Source: Bacteroides cellulosilyticus DSM 14838 (GTDB lineage Bacteria > Bacteroidota > Bacteroidia > Bacteroidales > Bacteroidaceae). From it: DNA of 64,000 nt. A program made the position numbers and the translations under genes. The notes beneath the pieces are model-generated. The model did not search any database, had not been told where the DNA came from, and worked only from the letters and a program-made list of their open reading frames with translations. Below are positions 58,076 through 64,000 of this stretch, in pieces. The stretch's first letter is position 1. Every line of letters begins with the position of its first letter. The stretch lies in NCBI RefSeq assembly GCF_000158035.1, contig NZ_EQ973490.1, positions 516,508 to 580,507 of the forward strand. Direction: 5' to 3'.

Positions 58076-58568
58076 CTATATCTAAATACCGTTGTTTTAC
58101 TTTTTGCCTCGCCCTGAAGAGGTTCACTTTTACCTGTTCCTCCGTCAAATGCAGGACGACCGCAATTTCTTTATAACTCTTACCCTCTATATCCCGAAGC
58201 TGCATAATCAGCCTTTGTTTATCGGGGAGTTCATTGACCAGACGATGGATGAGTGTCATTTGCTCTTTATCCACCAAGTGATCGTAAGGATTGGATGCTC
58301 CGGAAGTCTGTTCCATTTCAGGTGTCAGTTCCACGGTCTGAGCGTCTTTTCTTTCGCTACGGTCTATTGCCAGATTCTTTGCCACTGTCAGGCAATAAGC
58401 CTCGATAGAACCGAATTTCGTCCACTCATCACGTTTGTTCCAGACTCTTATCAGTGTTTCCTGCACAACGTCTTCTGCCTCTGCTCTGTCGAAAGTAATC
58501 CGGAGAGCCAACCGAAAGAGTTTGTCTTTCAGAGGGAGAATGTCATTCCGAAAACTGATTTCTTGCAT
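58059..58568 (-). CDS. ECF-type RNA polymerase sigma factor
   Basis: A 169-residue ECF sigma factor. Region 2 (about 12-80) has KDKLFRLALRITFDRAEAEDVVQETLIRVWNKRDEW, given by its core AEDVVQETLIRVW. Region 4 (about 110-160) has LPDKQRLIMQLRDIEGKSYKEIAVVL followed by HLTEEQVKVNLFRARQKVKQRY, the helix-turn-helix that reads the -35 element. There is no STN receptor nearby. The downstream gene, overlapping by several bases, is the likely anti-sigma factor. Its regulon is unknown. Confidence 0.95.
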   Translation of the reverse strand: MQEISFRNDILPLKDKLFRLALRITFDRAEAEDVVQETLIRVWNKRDEWTKFGSIEAYCLTVAKNLAIDRSERKDAQTVELTPEMEQTSGASNPYDHLVDKEQMTLIHRLVNELPDKQRLIMQLRDIEGKSYKEIAVVLHLTEEQVKVNLFRARQKVKQRYLDIDGYGL

Positions 58569-58615
58569 CTCTATTAATAATGACGGTTAAGTATATGGAA
58601 AGTTACAGTTGATCA

Positions 58616-59404
58616 CTACTTTTTTTGAATTATTTTTTGTATGCGGGTTCCGCTATTCTCGTTAATTGCTGACGCTAAGGTAATTACCACTTCAGTTACT
58701 CCCGCATTCAAAGCTTCAAAAGAATTCTCCAGCTTGGGTATCATACCTCCTTGAATAACACCGTCCGCTACATATTGTTTGAATTCGACAGGAGTGATCT
58801 GAGGTATCACGCTATCGTCATCGTTCTCGTCACGAAGCACACCCTTCTTCTCAAAACAGAATACCAATGTCACATCGAACAAAGCAGCAAGAGCTTTGGC
58901 AGTCTCTCCTGCAATAGTATCGGCATTTGTATTCAGCAGATTGCCTGCACCGTCGTGCGTCAGCGGAGCCATTACGGGAACTATTCCTTTATGGATCAAA
59001 TCACCCAAAAACTCTGCATTCACTTGCTTTACATCCCCCACAAAGCCATAGTCGACGTCTTTTACCGGGCGTTTCACGGAACGGATTACATCCATATCCG
59101 CACCAGTCAATCCCAGTGCATTGACACCACGCGCCTGAAGTCCGGCTACAATATTCTTGTTTACCAGCCCGCCGTACACCATCGTCACTACTTTCAGCGT
59201 TTCGGCATCCGTGATACGACGCCCGTTTACCATCTGGCTTTCAATGCCCAGTTGGGCAGCCAATTTTGTGGCCGAACGGCCACCTCCGTGTACCAAGACT
59301 TTGTAGCCCTCAATAGCTGCAAAGTCATCCAACAACTTATGGAGGGTAGCTTCTTCCTCCACGATTTTGCCACCCACCTTTATTACTGTTAGTTTTTCTC
59401 TCAT
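58616..59404 (-). CDS. argB: Acetylglutamate (or succinylglutamate) kinase
   Basis: A 262-residue amino-acid kinase of the arginine pathway. It has VIKVGGKIVEEE (nucleotide-binding Lys and Gly-Gly), VLVHGGGRSATKLA, RITDAETLKVVTMVYGG, NTNADTIAGETAKAL and QGGMIPKLENSFEALNAGV, which cover the substrate and ATP sites. The absence of an N-terminal extension points to an arginine-insensitive form. In B. fragilis the pathway runs with N-succinyl intermediates, so the true substrate may be N-succinylglutamate. It follows speA on the same strand after the palindromic element at 59410. Confidence 0.95.
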   Translation of the reverse strand: MREKLTVIKVGGKIVEEEATLHKLLDDFAAIEGYKVLVHGGGRSATKLAAQLGIESQMVNGRRITDAETLKVVTMVYGGLVNKNIVAGLQARGVNALGLTGADMDVIRSVKRPVKDVDYGFVGDVKQVNAEFLGDLIHKGIVPVMAPLTHDGAGNLLNTNADTIAGETAKALAALFDVTLVFCFEKKGVLRDENDDDSVIPQITPVEFKQYVADGVIQGGMIPKLENSFEALNAGVTEVVITLASAINENSGTRIQKIIQKK

Positions 59405-59409
59405 AATTC

Positions 59410-59516
59410 AGTTGACAAGTTTTTTAGTTAACAAGTTGACAAGGGGAGAAGACAAAATGAACAAAGCAATAAAGCGCAGCTCCTTGTCAACTTGTTCCCT
59501 TCTCAACTCGTCAACT
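59410..59516. repeat. Palindromic element (GTTGACAAG iterons) between speA and argB
   Basis: The left part 59410-59448 has AGTTGACAAG, AGTTAACAAG and TTGACAAGGGGAG; the right part 59480-59516 has the inverted counterpart. The inner 16-17 bases pair almost perfectly. It fills the gap between speA and argB and uses the same iteron as 52205-52305. Confidence 0.65.
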
Positions 59517-59520
59517 TTTC

Positions 59521-61413
59521 TTATTCCAAATAGGTATATCCGTACAGACCGGAACGATAATTGGAAAGGAACTCTTTACCTTCTTCCAACGAAATACGTC
59601 CCTCTTTTACTGATTGAGTCACCCAAGTCTCCAGTGTACGCACCAGCTTCTTAGGGCTATATTGAACATAGTCAAGCACTTCCGCTACAGTTTCACCATC
59701 AATCACCTGTTCGATGGTATATCCCTTCTCGTTAACAGATACATGCACAGCATTCGTATCACCGAAAAGATTATGCATATCACCCAGAATCTCCTGATAA
59801 GCACCTACCAGGAACACACCCATATAATAAGGTTCCTTACTCTTTAAAGAATGAGTGGGCAGATAGTGTGCCACATTCTTAGTCGAGATAAAGTTAGCTA
59901 TCTTTCCATCCGAGTCACAAGTGATGTCCTGCAAGGTTGCCGCACGGTCGGGACGTTCATCCAGGCGCTGAATGGGCATAATCGGGAATATCTGGTCGAT
60001 AGCCCAGGAATCCGGCAGGGACTGGAACAGCGAGAAGTTACAGAAATATTTATCCGCCAACAGTTTCGGCAATCCGCGAAGTTCATCGGGAGCATGCTTC
60101 AAGCCGCCTGCAATCTGGTTCACCTCACGCATAACAGACCAGTAAAGACGCTCAATCTGTGCACGTGTTTTCAAATCCACAATTCCATGACTGAACAAGT
60201 CGAGCGCTTCTTCACGAATTTGCTGTGCATCGTGCCAGGCTTCCAGCATCTTATTTTGATTCAATGTATCCCAAATGCCATAAAGTTCCTGCACCAATTC
60301 ATGGTCTTCCTCGGTTACTTCTTCATCATCGTCCCATTCGGGCAAAGTGGTGGTTTCCAAGACTTCAAAAATAAGTACGGAATGATGGGCAGTCAGTGCA
60401 CGTCCGCTTTCCGTAATAATATTGGGATGGGGAATACCATTCTTATCACTGGCATCTACCAAAGTGGAAATAGAGTCATTCACATATTCCTGAATGGAAT
60501 AATTGACGCTACTTTCGCTGCTGGACGAACGTGTTCCATCGTAATCTACGCCCAAGCCACCACCGATATCCACGAATTCGACTTTGAATCCCATAGCATG
60601 AAGCTGCACATAGAATTGAGATGCTTCGCGCAATGCCGTCTTAATACGACGGATCTTTGTCACCTGGCTTCCGATATGAAAATGTATCAATTTCAGACAA
60701 TCTTTTAGTCCTTTTGAGTCTAAAAAGTCGAGTGCTTCGAGCAATTCACTGGAACTGAGTCCAAACTTACTTGCATCGCCGCCTGAATCTTCCCATTTGC
60801 CACTTCCTGAAGAAGCCAGTTTAATACGAATACCAATATTAGGCATAACATTCAGCTGCTTCGCCATCTTGGCTATCAGTTTTAGCTCGTTCATTTTTTC
60901 TACTACAAGAAAAATGCGTTTACCCATCTTCTGGGCAAGCAAAGCCAATTCTATATAGCTCTCATCCTTATAGCCGTTGCAGATAATCAACGAGTCAGAA
61001 TCTGAGTTAATAGCAATCACGGCATGAAGTTCAGGCTTCGACCCGGCTTCCAACCCAAGATTGAATTTCTTTCCATGGCTGATAATCTCCTCTACCACAG
61101 GGCGCATCTGATTAACCTTGATAGGATAGATGATAAAGTTCTGCGCTTTATAGCCGTACTCCTCAGCGGCCTGCCTAAAACATGAAGAAGTCTTCTCAAT
61201 CCGGTTGTCCAGAATATCGGGAAAACGTATCAGCATAGGAGCCGCCACGTCTCGCAATTGCAATTCATCCACCAATTCTTTCAAATCGACGCCGACACCG
61301 TTTTTACGAGGTGTTACCACTACATGACCTTTGTCATTGATACCAAAGTACGAAGTGCCCCAACCTGTAATGTTGTAAAGCTCTTCTGAATCTTCAATAC
61401 GCCATTTTCTCAT
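59521..61413 (-). CDS. speA: Biosynthetic arginine decarboxylase
   Basis: A 630-residue PLP enzyme (alanine racemase-fold type III) that makes agmatine from arginine for polyamine synthesis. Seen: WGTSYFGINDKGHVVV at the N terminus, the PLP lysine in FIIYPIKVNQMRPVVEEI (about residue 97), LIHFHIGSQVTKIRRIK, VDIGGGLGVDYDG, ITESGRALTAHHSVLIFEVLETT (core ITESGRALTAHHSVL), and a C-terminal QDITCDSDGKI with the catalytic Cys. Length equals E. coli SpeA (658) less a little. A -7 box lies 45 bases upstream. Confidence 0.97.
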   Translation of the reverse strand: MRKWRIEDSEELYNITGWGTSYFGINDKGHVVVTPRKNGVGVDLKELVDELQLRDVAAPMLIRFPDILDNRIEKTSSCFRQAAEEYGYKAQNFIIYPIKVNQMRPVVEEIISHGKKFNLGLEAGSKPELHAVIAINSDSDSLIICNGYKDESYIELALLAQKMGKRIFLVVEKMNELKLIAKMAKQLNVMPNIGIRIKLASSGSGKWEDSGGDASKFGLSSSELLEALDFLDSKGLKDCLKLIHFHIGSQVTKIRRIKTALREASQFYVQLHAMGFKVEFVDIGGGLGVDYDGTRSSSSESSVNYSIQEYVNDSISTLVDASDKNGIPHPNIITESGRALTAHHSVLIFEVLETTTLPEWDDDEEVTEEDHELVQELYGIWDTLNQNKMLEAWHDAQQIREEALDLFSHGIVDLKTRAQIERLYWSVMREVNQIAGGLKHAPDELRGLPKLLADKYFCNFSLFQSLPDSWAIDQIFPIMPIQRLDERPDRAATLQDITCDSDGKIANFISTKNVAHYLPTHSLKSKEPYYMGVFLVGAYQEILGDMHNLFGDTNAVHVSVNEKGYTIEQVIDGETVAEVLDYVQYSPKKLVRTLETWVTQSVKEGRISLEEGKEFLSNYRSGLYGYTYLE

Positions 61414-61456
61414 TTTTTGTAACTCAGATGTTTGTTGTTTGATTTTAATAGGGCGA

Positions 61457-61464
61457 CAAAAATA
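61457..61464 (-). promoter_or_regulatory. -7 box (TATTTTTG) for speA
   Basis: On the minus strand TATTTTTG (61464-61457) matches TAnnTTTG and lies 43 bases before the speA ATG. Confidence 0.45.
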
Positions 61465-61520
61465 CGATAATTCTCGATATTTATTGCGTTTTCCACCTAA
61501 AATTACACATTTACAAGCGG

Positions 61521-62048
61521 TTAAATGCTCAGCAAGTTACGTAACTGCTGCACAGAATCCGCAATTTGCCGACGGCTTTCCAACTGCCCGGCATCGAAAC
61601 GGTATCTTGCCTTACCATAGTGCGGTGCACGTTTTTCCAAGGCTTCTATAATGAAAATCCGCAGTTCTTCGTCCGTTTTTCCTTGCAGAATAGGACGTTG
61701 CTGCGTAGCCACTCGCAAGCGGCGGAACAAAACGTCAGGATGAACATCCAGAAAAACGGTCTGCCCATGCTCGTTCATATACTCCATGTTATCGAAAAAG
61801 CAAGGAGTACCGCCTCCGGTCGAGATAATGACGTTTTCAAACTCAGCCACTTCATGCAGCATGGTTCGCTCCAGTTCACGAAAAGAGGCCTCTCCCCGCT
61901 CAATGAACAATTCACGTATGGATTTGTGAAGACGTTCTTCGATATACCAGTCCAGATCGATGAACGGTATATTCAATTCGCGGGCAAAAGCCTTTCCTAA
62001 AGTTGTTTTACCGGCTCCCATGTAGCCGGTTAAGAAAATACGTATCAT
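61521..62048 (-). CDS. aroK: Shikimate kinase
   Basis: A 175-residue kinase of the shikimate pathway (aromatic amino acids). The P-loop is FLTGYMGAGKTTLGKAFA (residues 5-22), the shikimate-binding Asp is in IDLDWYIEER (about 33), and VIISTGGGTPCF carries the Gly-Gly-Gly motif (about 75-86). RPILQGKTDEELRIF holds the lid. It is a little longer than E. coli AroK (173). Its promoter lies in a palindrome at 62053-62078. Confidence 0.95.
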   Translation of the reverse strand: MIRIFLTGYMGAGKTTLGKAFARELNIPFIDLDWYIEERLHKSIRELFIERGEASFRELERTMLHEVAEFENVIISTGGGTPCFFDNMEYMNEHGQTVFLDVHPDVLFRRLRVATQQRPILQGKTDEELRIFIIEALEKRAPHYGKARYRFDAGQLESRRQIADSVQQLRNLLSI

Positions 62049-62052
62049 AAGC

Positions 62053-62078
62053 GCTTACCTTTGCGTACAAAGGTAAGC
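62053..62078. promoter_or_regulatory. Palindrome made of two facing -7 boxes upstream of aroK
   Basis: Arms GCTTACCTTTG (62053-62063) and CAAAGGTAAGC (62068-62078) are perfect 11-bp inverted repeats. TACCTTTG is therefore present on both strands (62056-62063 on +, 62075-62068 on -). The minus copy is suitably placed for aroK, whose ATG is at 62048. Confidence 0.5.
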
Positions 62079-62102
62079 AATTCTATTCTGAGAGATTTAC
62101 TA

Positions 62103-62711
62103 TCAGATAAAAATTTTAATGCGTTCGCTCAAATCATCAAATTCCTTCCCGCCCGGTTCGGCCACAGGAGTACCGAAAGGCATCTGTGCAATCAACTGCC
62201 AAGTTTCGGGAAGATGCCACGTGCTGCGTACATCTTCGTCAATCAACGGGTTATAGTGTTGCAGCGAAGCGCCCAGACCTTTATCTTCGAGCATGGTCCA
62301 GATGGCCAGCTGATGCATGGCAGAAGTATGTTGCGACCACGTCGGGAAATTCTCATGATAAGTAGGGAATTGTTTTTGCAGTCCTTCTACAATGGAACGA
62401 TCTTCAAAAAAGAGTATCGTGCCATATCCGCAAGAGAACGAAGTATCGATCTTCTTCTCCGACTGGCGATATTGTTCTTCGGACAGGCGTTCTTCCAACT
62501 GATCCTTCACGATTCTCCATAATTTCTGATGTTCGTCCCCCAGTAACAACACAATACGTGTAGTCTGCGAGTTGAATGCCGAAGGCACATGCTTTACTGC
62601 TGTACGGATGATGTGTACAATTTCCTCGTCCTGAACCGGAGAGTCGTTACTGATAGAATAATAGCTGCGCCGATGCTCCAATGCTTCGGCAAATGTCCGT
62701 TCTCTGACCAT
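62103..62711 (-). CDS. Nitroreductase family protein (FRM2-like)
   Basis: A 202-residue FMN-dependent nitroreductase of the type represented by yeast Frm2/Hbn1. N-terminal FAEALEHRRSYYSISNDSPV carries the FMN-phosphate Arg; VPSAFNSQTTRIVLLLGDEHQKLW (core SAFNSQTTRIVLLLG), FPTWSQHTSAMHQLAIW and LEDKGLGASLQHYNPLID match the family. The C-terminal QMPFGTPVAEPGGKEFDDLSERIKIF (core FGTPVAEPGGK) is the other binding segment. It is cytoplasmic and probably dimeric. The natural substrate is unknown; such proteins are often linked to redox stress or nitro compounds. It is divergent from the RNase H gene. Confidence 0.93.
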   Translation of the reverse strand: MVRERTFAEALEHRRSYYSISNDSPVQDEEIVHIIRTAVKHVPSAFNSQTTRIVLLLGDEHQKLWRIVKDQLEERLSEEQYRQSEKKIDTSFSCGYGTILFFEDRSIVEGLQKQFPTYHENFPTWSQHTSAMHQLAIWTMLEDKGLGASLQHYNPLIDEDVRSTWHLPETWQLIAQMPFGTPVAEPGGKEFDDLSERIKIFI

Positions 62712-62803
62712 ATTTAATCCTTTCTTTTCGTAATTATCATTTTTGTCTTATATAGTGAAACAAGTGAAAGAGTGAAGTTGTTCGAAGTTGTAGAATATAT
62801 TTG

Positions 62804-62811
62804 TACCTTTG
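62804..62811 (+). promoter_or_regulatory. -7 box (TACCTTTG) for RNase H gene
   Basis: TACCTTTG matches TAnnTTTG and lies 9 bases before the ATG at 62821, so the leader is very short. Confidence 0.55.
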
Positions 62812-62820
62812 CACCCAATT

Positions 62821-63456
62821 ATGAGTAAAGAGAAGTTTTACGTTGTATGGTCAGGCGTCAATCCGGGGATTTATACTTCCTGGACAGACTGTCAGTTACA
62901 AACCAAAGGCTACGAAGGAGCGAAATATAAATCGTTCGAGACGCGCGAAGAAGCGGAAAAAGCCTTTGAATCTTCTCCGTATGAATATATCAAACGATCC
63001 TCTCCGGGTGCTCCCGCCCAAAAGAAAGATGTGAATGCTCCCCTTCCTTCATCTGTCGTAGAGAATAGCCTTGCCGTAGACGCTGCCTGTAGTGGTAATC
63101 CCGGAGCTATGGAATATCGCGGTGTACACGTAGCCAGCCGACAAGAAATATTCCATTTCGGCCCGGTATATGGTACGAATAATATCGGCGAGTTCCTTGC
63201 TATCGTCCACGGACTTGCCCTACTGAAACAGAAAGGCTTCGATATGCCCATCTATAGTGACAGTGTGAATGCCATCAGTTGGATCAAGCAGAAGAAATGC
63301 AAAACAAAGCTACCTCGTGAACCCAAAACAGAAGAACTTTTCAAACTAATAGAGCGTGCCGAAAAGTGGCTACGGGAAAATACATATACTACCAAAATTC
63401 TGAAATGGGAAACCAAGCAGTGGGGAGAAATACCTGCTGACTTCGGAAGAAAATAA
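62821..63456 (+). CDS. Ribonuclease HI with N-terminal viroplasmin domain
   Basis: A 211-residue enzyme. The ATG at 62821 is chosen; the longer reading uses a TTG inside the promoter box. Residues 3-50 form a caulimovirus viroplasmin/RNase H1 N-terminal domain (KFYVVWSGVNPGIYTSWTDC, YKSFETREEAEKAFE), which binds RNA-DNA hybrids. Residues ~80-210 are RNase H: Asp in LAVDAACSGNPGAMEYRG, Glu in NNIGEFLAIVHGLALL, Asp in IYSDSVNAISWIK and a final Asp in EIPADFGRK, so the D-E-D-D set appears complete. It degrades RNA in RNA-DNA hybrids. A single gene. Confidence 0.93.
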   Translation: MSKEKFYVVWSGVNPGIYTSWTDCQLQTKGYEGAKYKSFETREEAEKAFESSPYEYIKRSSPGAPAQKKDVNAPLPSSVVENSLAVDAACSGNPGAMEYRGVHVASRQEIFHFGPVYGTNNIGEFLAIVHGLALLKQKGFDMPIYSDSVNAISWIKQKKCKTKLPREPKTEELFKLIERAEKWLRENTYTTKILKWETKQWGEIPADFGRK

Positions 63457-63573
63457 GCCTGTACAGGGCTTGAATTAAATGAAACATCATCCTACACCCG
63501 CTATTTTTGAGAAAATTGAATAACACTTGAAAACAAGTAGTGTTATGGTCCGGAATAAGCAATGTTACGGATG

Positions 63574-63612
63574 ATTAGATTGCTTGTTCTCATCCACAAC
63601 AAGCAATCTAAT
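63574..63612. terminator. Perfect 15-bp hairpin downstream of RNase H gene
   Basis: ATTAGATTGCTTGTT (63574-63588) pairs with AACAAGCAATCTAAT (63598-63612), with a 9-base loop. The 544-base region after the RNase H gene has no gene; it holds this hairpin, smaller ones, the palindrome at 63754 and the array at 63943. Confidence 0.55.
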
Positions 63613-63753
63613 TTCAGACAAGTCTGATTTCGTTAAGCGAAATCTGTAAGCGACATGTGAAAAGCGAGTAATATATGCGTATAAACACTCCTTTTATACA
63701 AGGGGATTTTACCATTGATTATCAAGGTGTTGCAAAGGATCAATTTCTTGCCG

Positions 63754-63817
63754 ACAAGAAGTTGGGAGTTTGTTGACAAGAAGTTAACTTCCCGTCGTCA
63801 AACTCCTAACTTCTTGT
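63754..63817. repeat. Palindromic element (ACAAGAAGTT iterons)
   Basis: Arms 63754-63772 and 63799-63817 are 19-bp inverted repeats with one mismatch. The unit ACAAGAAGTT is also repeated in the centre (starting about 63776), giving three copies. No gene is inside. Confidence 0.6.
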
Positions 63818-63942
63818 AAAAGGAGAAATAGCTGTTTTTCGGTTTCCTTACACAGCGTAGTTGATAGTACGAATGGCCTATGTGTTCAATCATCTGTATT
63901 AGAAAGGCTGAACGCTTTTCTTTCATCTTGCCTCGTCTAGCA

Positions 63943-64000
63943 GCTATATATCGGTGGTATTGGATATATAGATACTGCATGTCCGATATATAGATGTGAC
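63943..64000. repeat. 22-bp array with GATATATAGAT core, at window edge
   Basis: GATATATAGAT occurs at 63963 and 63985, exactly 22 bases apart, with a degenerate copy (CTATATATC) before them. It is the same unit as at 29833-29964. The array may continue past the window end. Confidence 0.6.

Overview
The window looks like a Bacteroides chromosome segment (moderate G+C). It carries SusC/SusD polysaccharide-utilisation genes, lipoproteins with LxxxC-type signal peptides, Bacteroidetes -7 promoter boxes (TAnnTTTG) and a membrane-anchored SusR-type regulator. No rRNA or tRNA gene was found, and there is no phage, plasmid or insertion-sequence transposase. The strain or species cannot be fixed from the sequence alone.

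Layout. 1-9850 (+): the end of a SusC-like receptor, its SusD partner, a two-gene LysO lysine exporter that probably has its own promoter, then a secreted GH2 beta-galactosidase and a GH63-like glycosidase. 9931-12135 (-): membrane pyrophosphatase. 12309-16452 (+): an STN-domain outer-membrane receptor, an ECF sigma factor and a FecR anti-sigma factor. 16494-18453: YbjQ-like protein, a small unknown protein and a CNNM/CorC-type CBS membrane protein. 18481-29462 (-): a run transcribed rimP-nusA-infB-cvpA-sufB-sufC-(GxxExxY)-sufD-sufS, i.e. translation and transcription factors followed by Fe-S cluster assembly. 30182-36057 (-): GH3 beta-glucosidase, a frameshifted esterase, a second esterase and a kelch protein. 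36713-40982 (-): four secreted proteins, one CsgG-like, that look like an undescribed envelope operon. 41418-43280: YgjP-like metallopeptidase and a GIN-domain lipoprotein. 43653-57311 (-): a complete starch/maltooligosaccharide (Sus-like) locus made of SusR-like regulator, SusC, SusD, a SusE/F-like lipoprotein with four repeats, two GH13 amylases and a GH97 SusB-like alpha-glucosidase. 57587-62711 (-): second ECF sigma with its probable anti-sigma, then argB, speA, aroK and a nitroreductase. 62821-63456 (+): RNase HI with a viroplasmin domain.

The most unusual content is between the genes. Many intergenic gaps are filled by palindromic elements whose ~30-bp arms are built from three or so short iterons of 9-11 bp. 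One such element (21078-21500) is different: its perfect 29-bp inverted repeats bracket a GxxExxY gene of the PD-(D/E)XK nuclease type and abut its start and stop codons. It sits inside the suf operon, and a gene-less hairpin with the same iteron lies 3 kb away. This suggests a nuclease plus mobile-hairpin system. Separately, arrays with an exact 22-bp (or 11-bp) period but different core sequences lie at 29833-29964, 41130-41388, 48566-48670 and 63943-64000; the one at 48566 consists of five GTTTC-N7-GAAAC palindromes inside the Sus locus. Two unrelated genes (YbjQ-like and GIN-domain) share the same ECF-type promoter, TGCAAC-N17-CGTCTAATAG.
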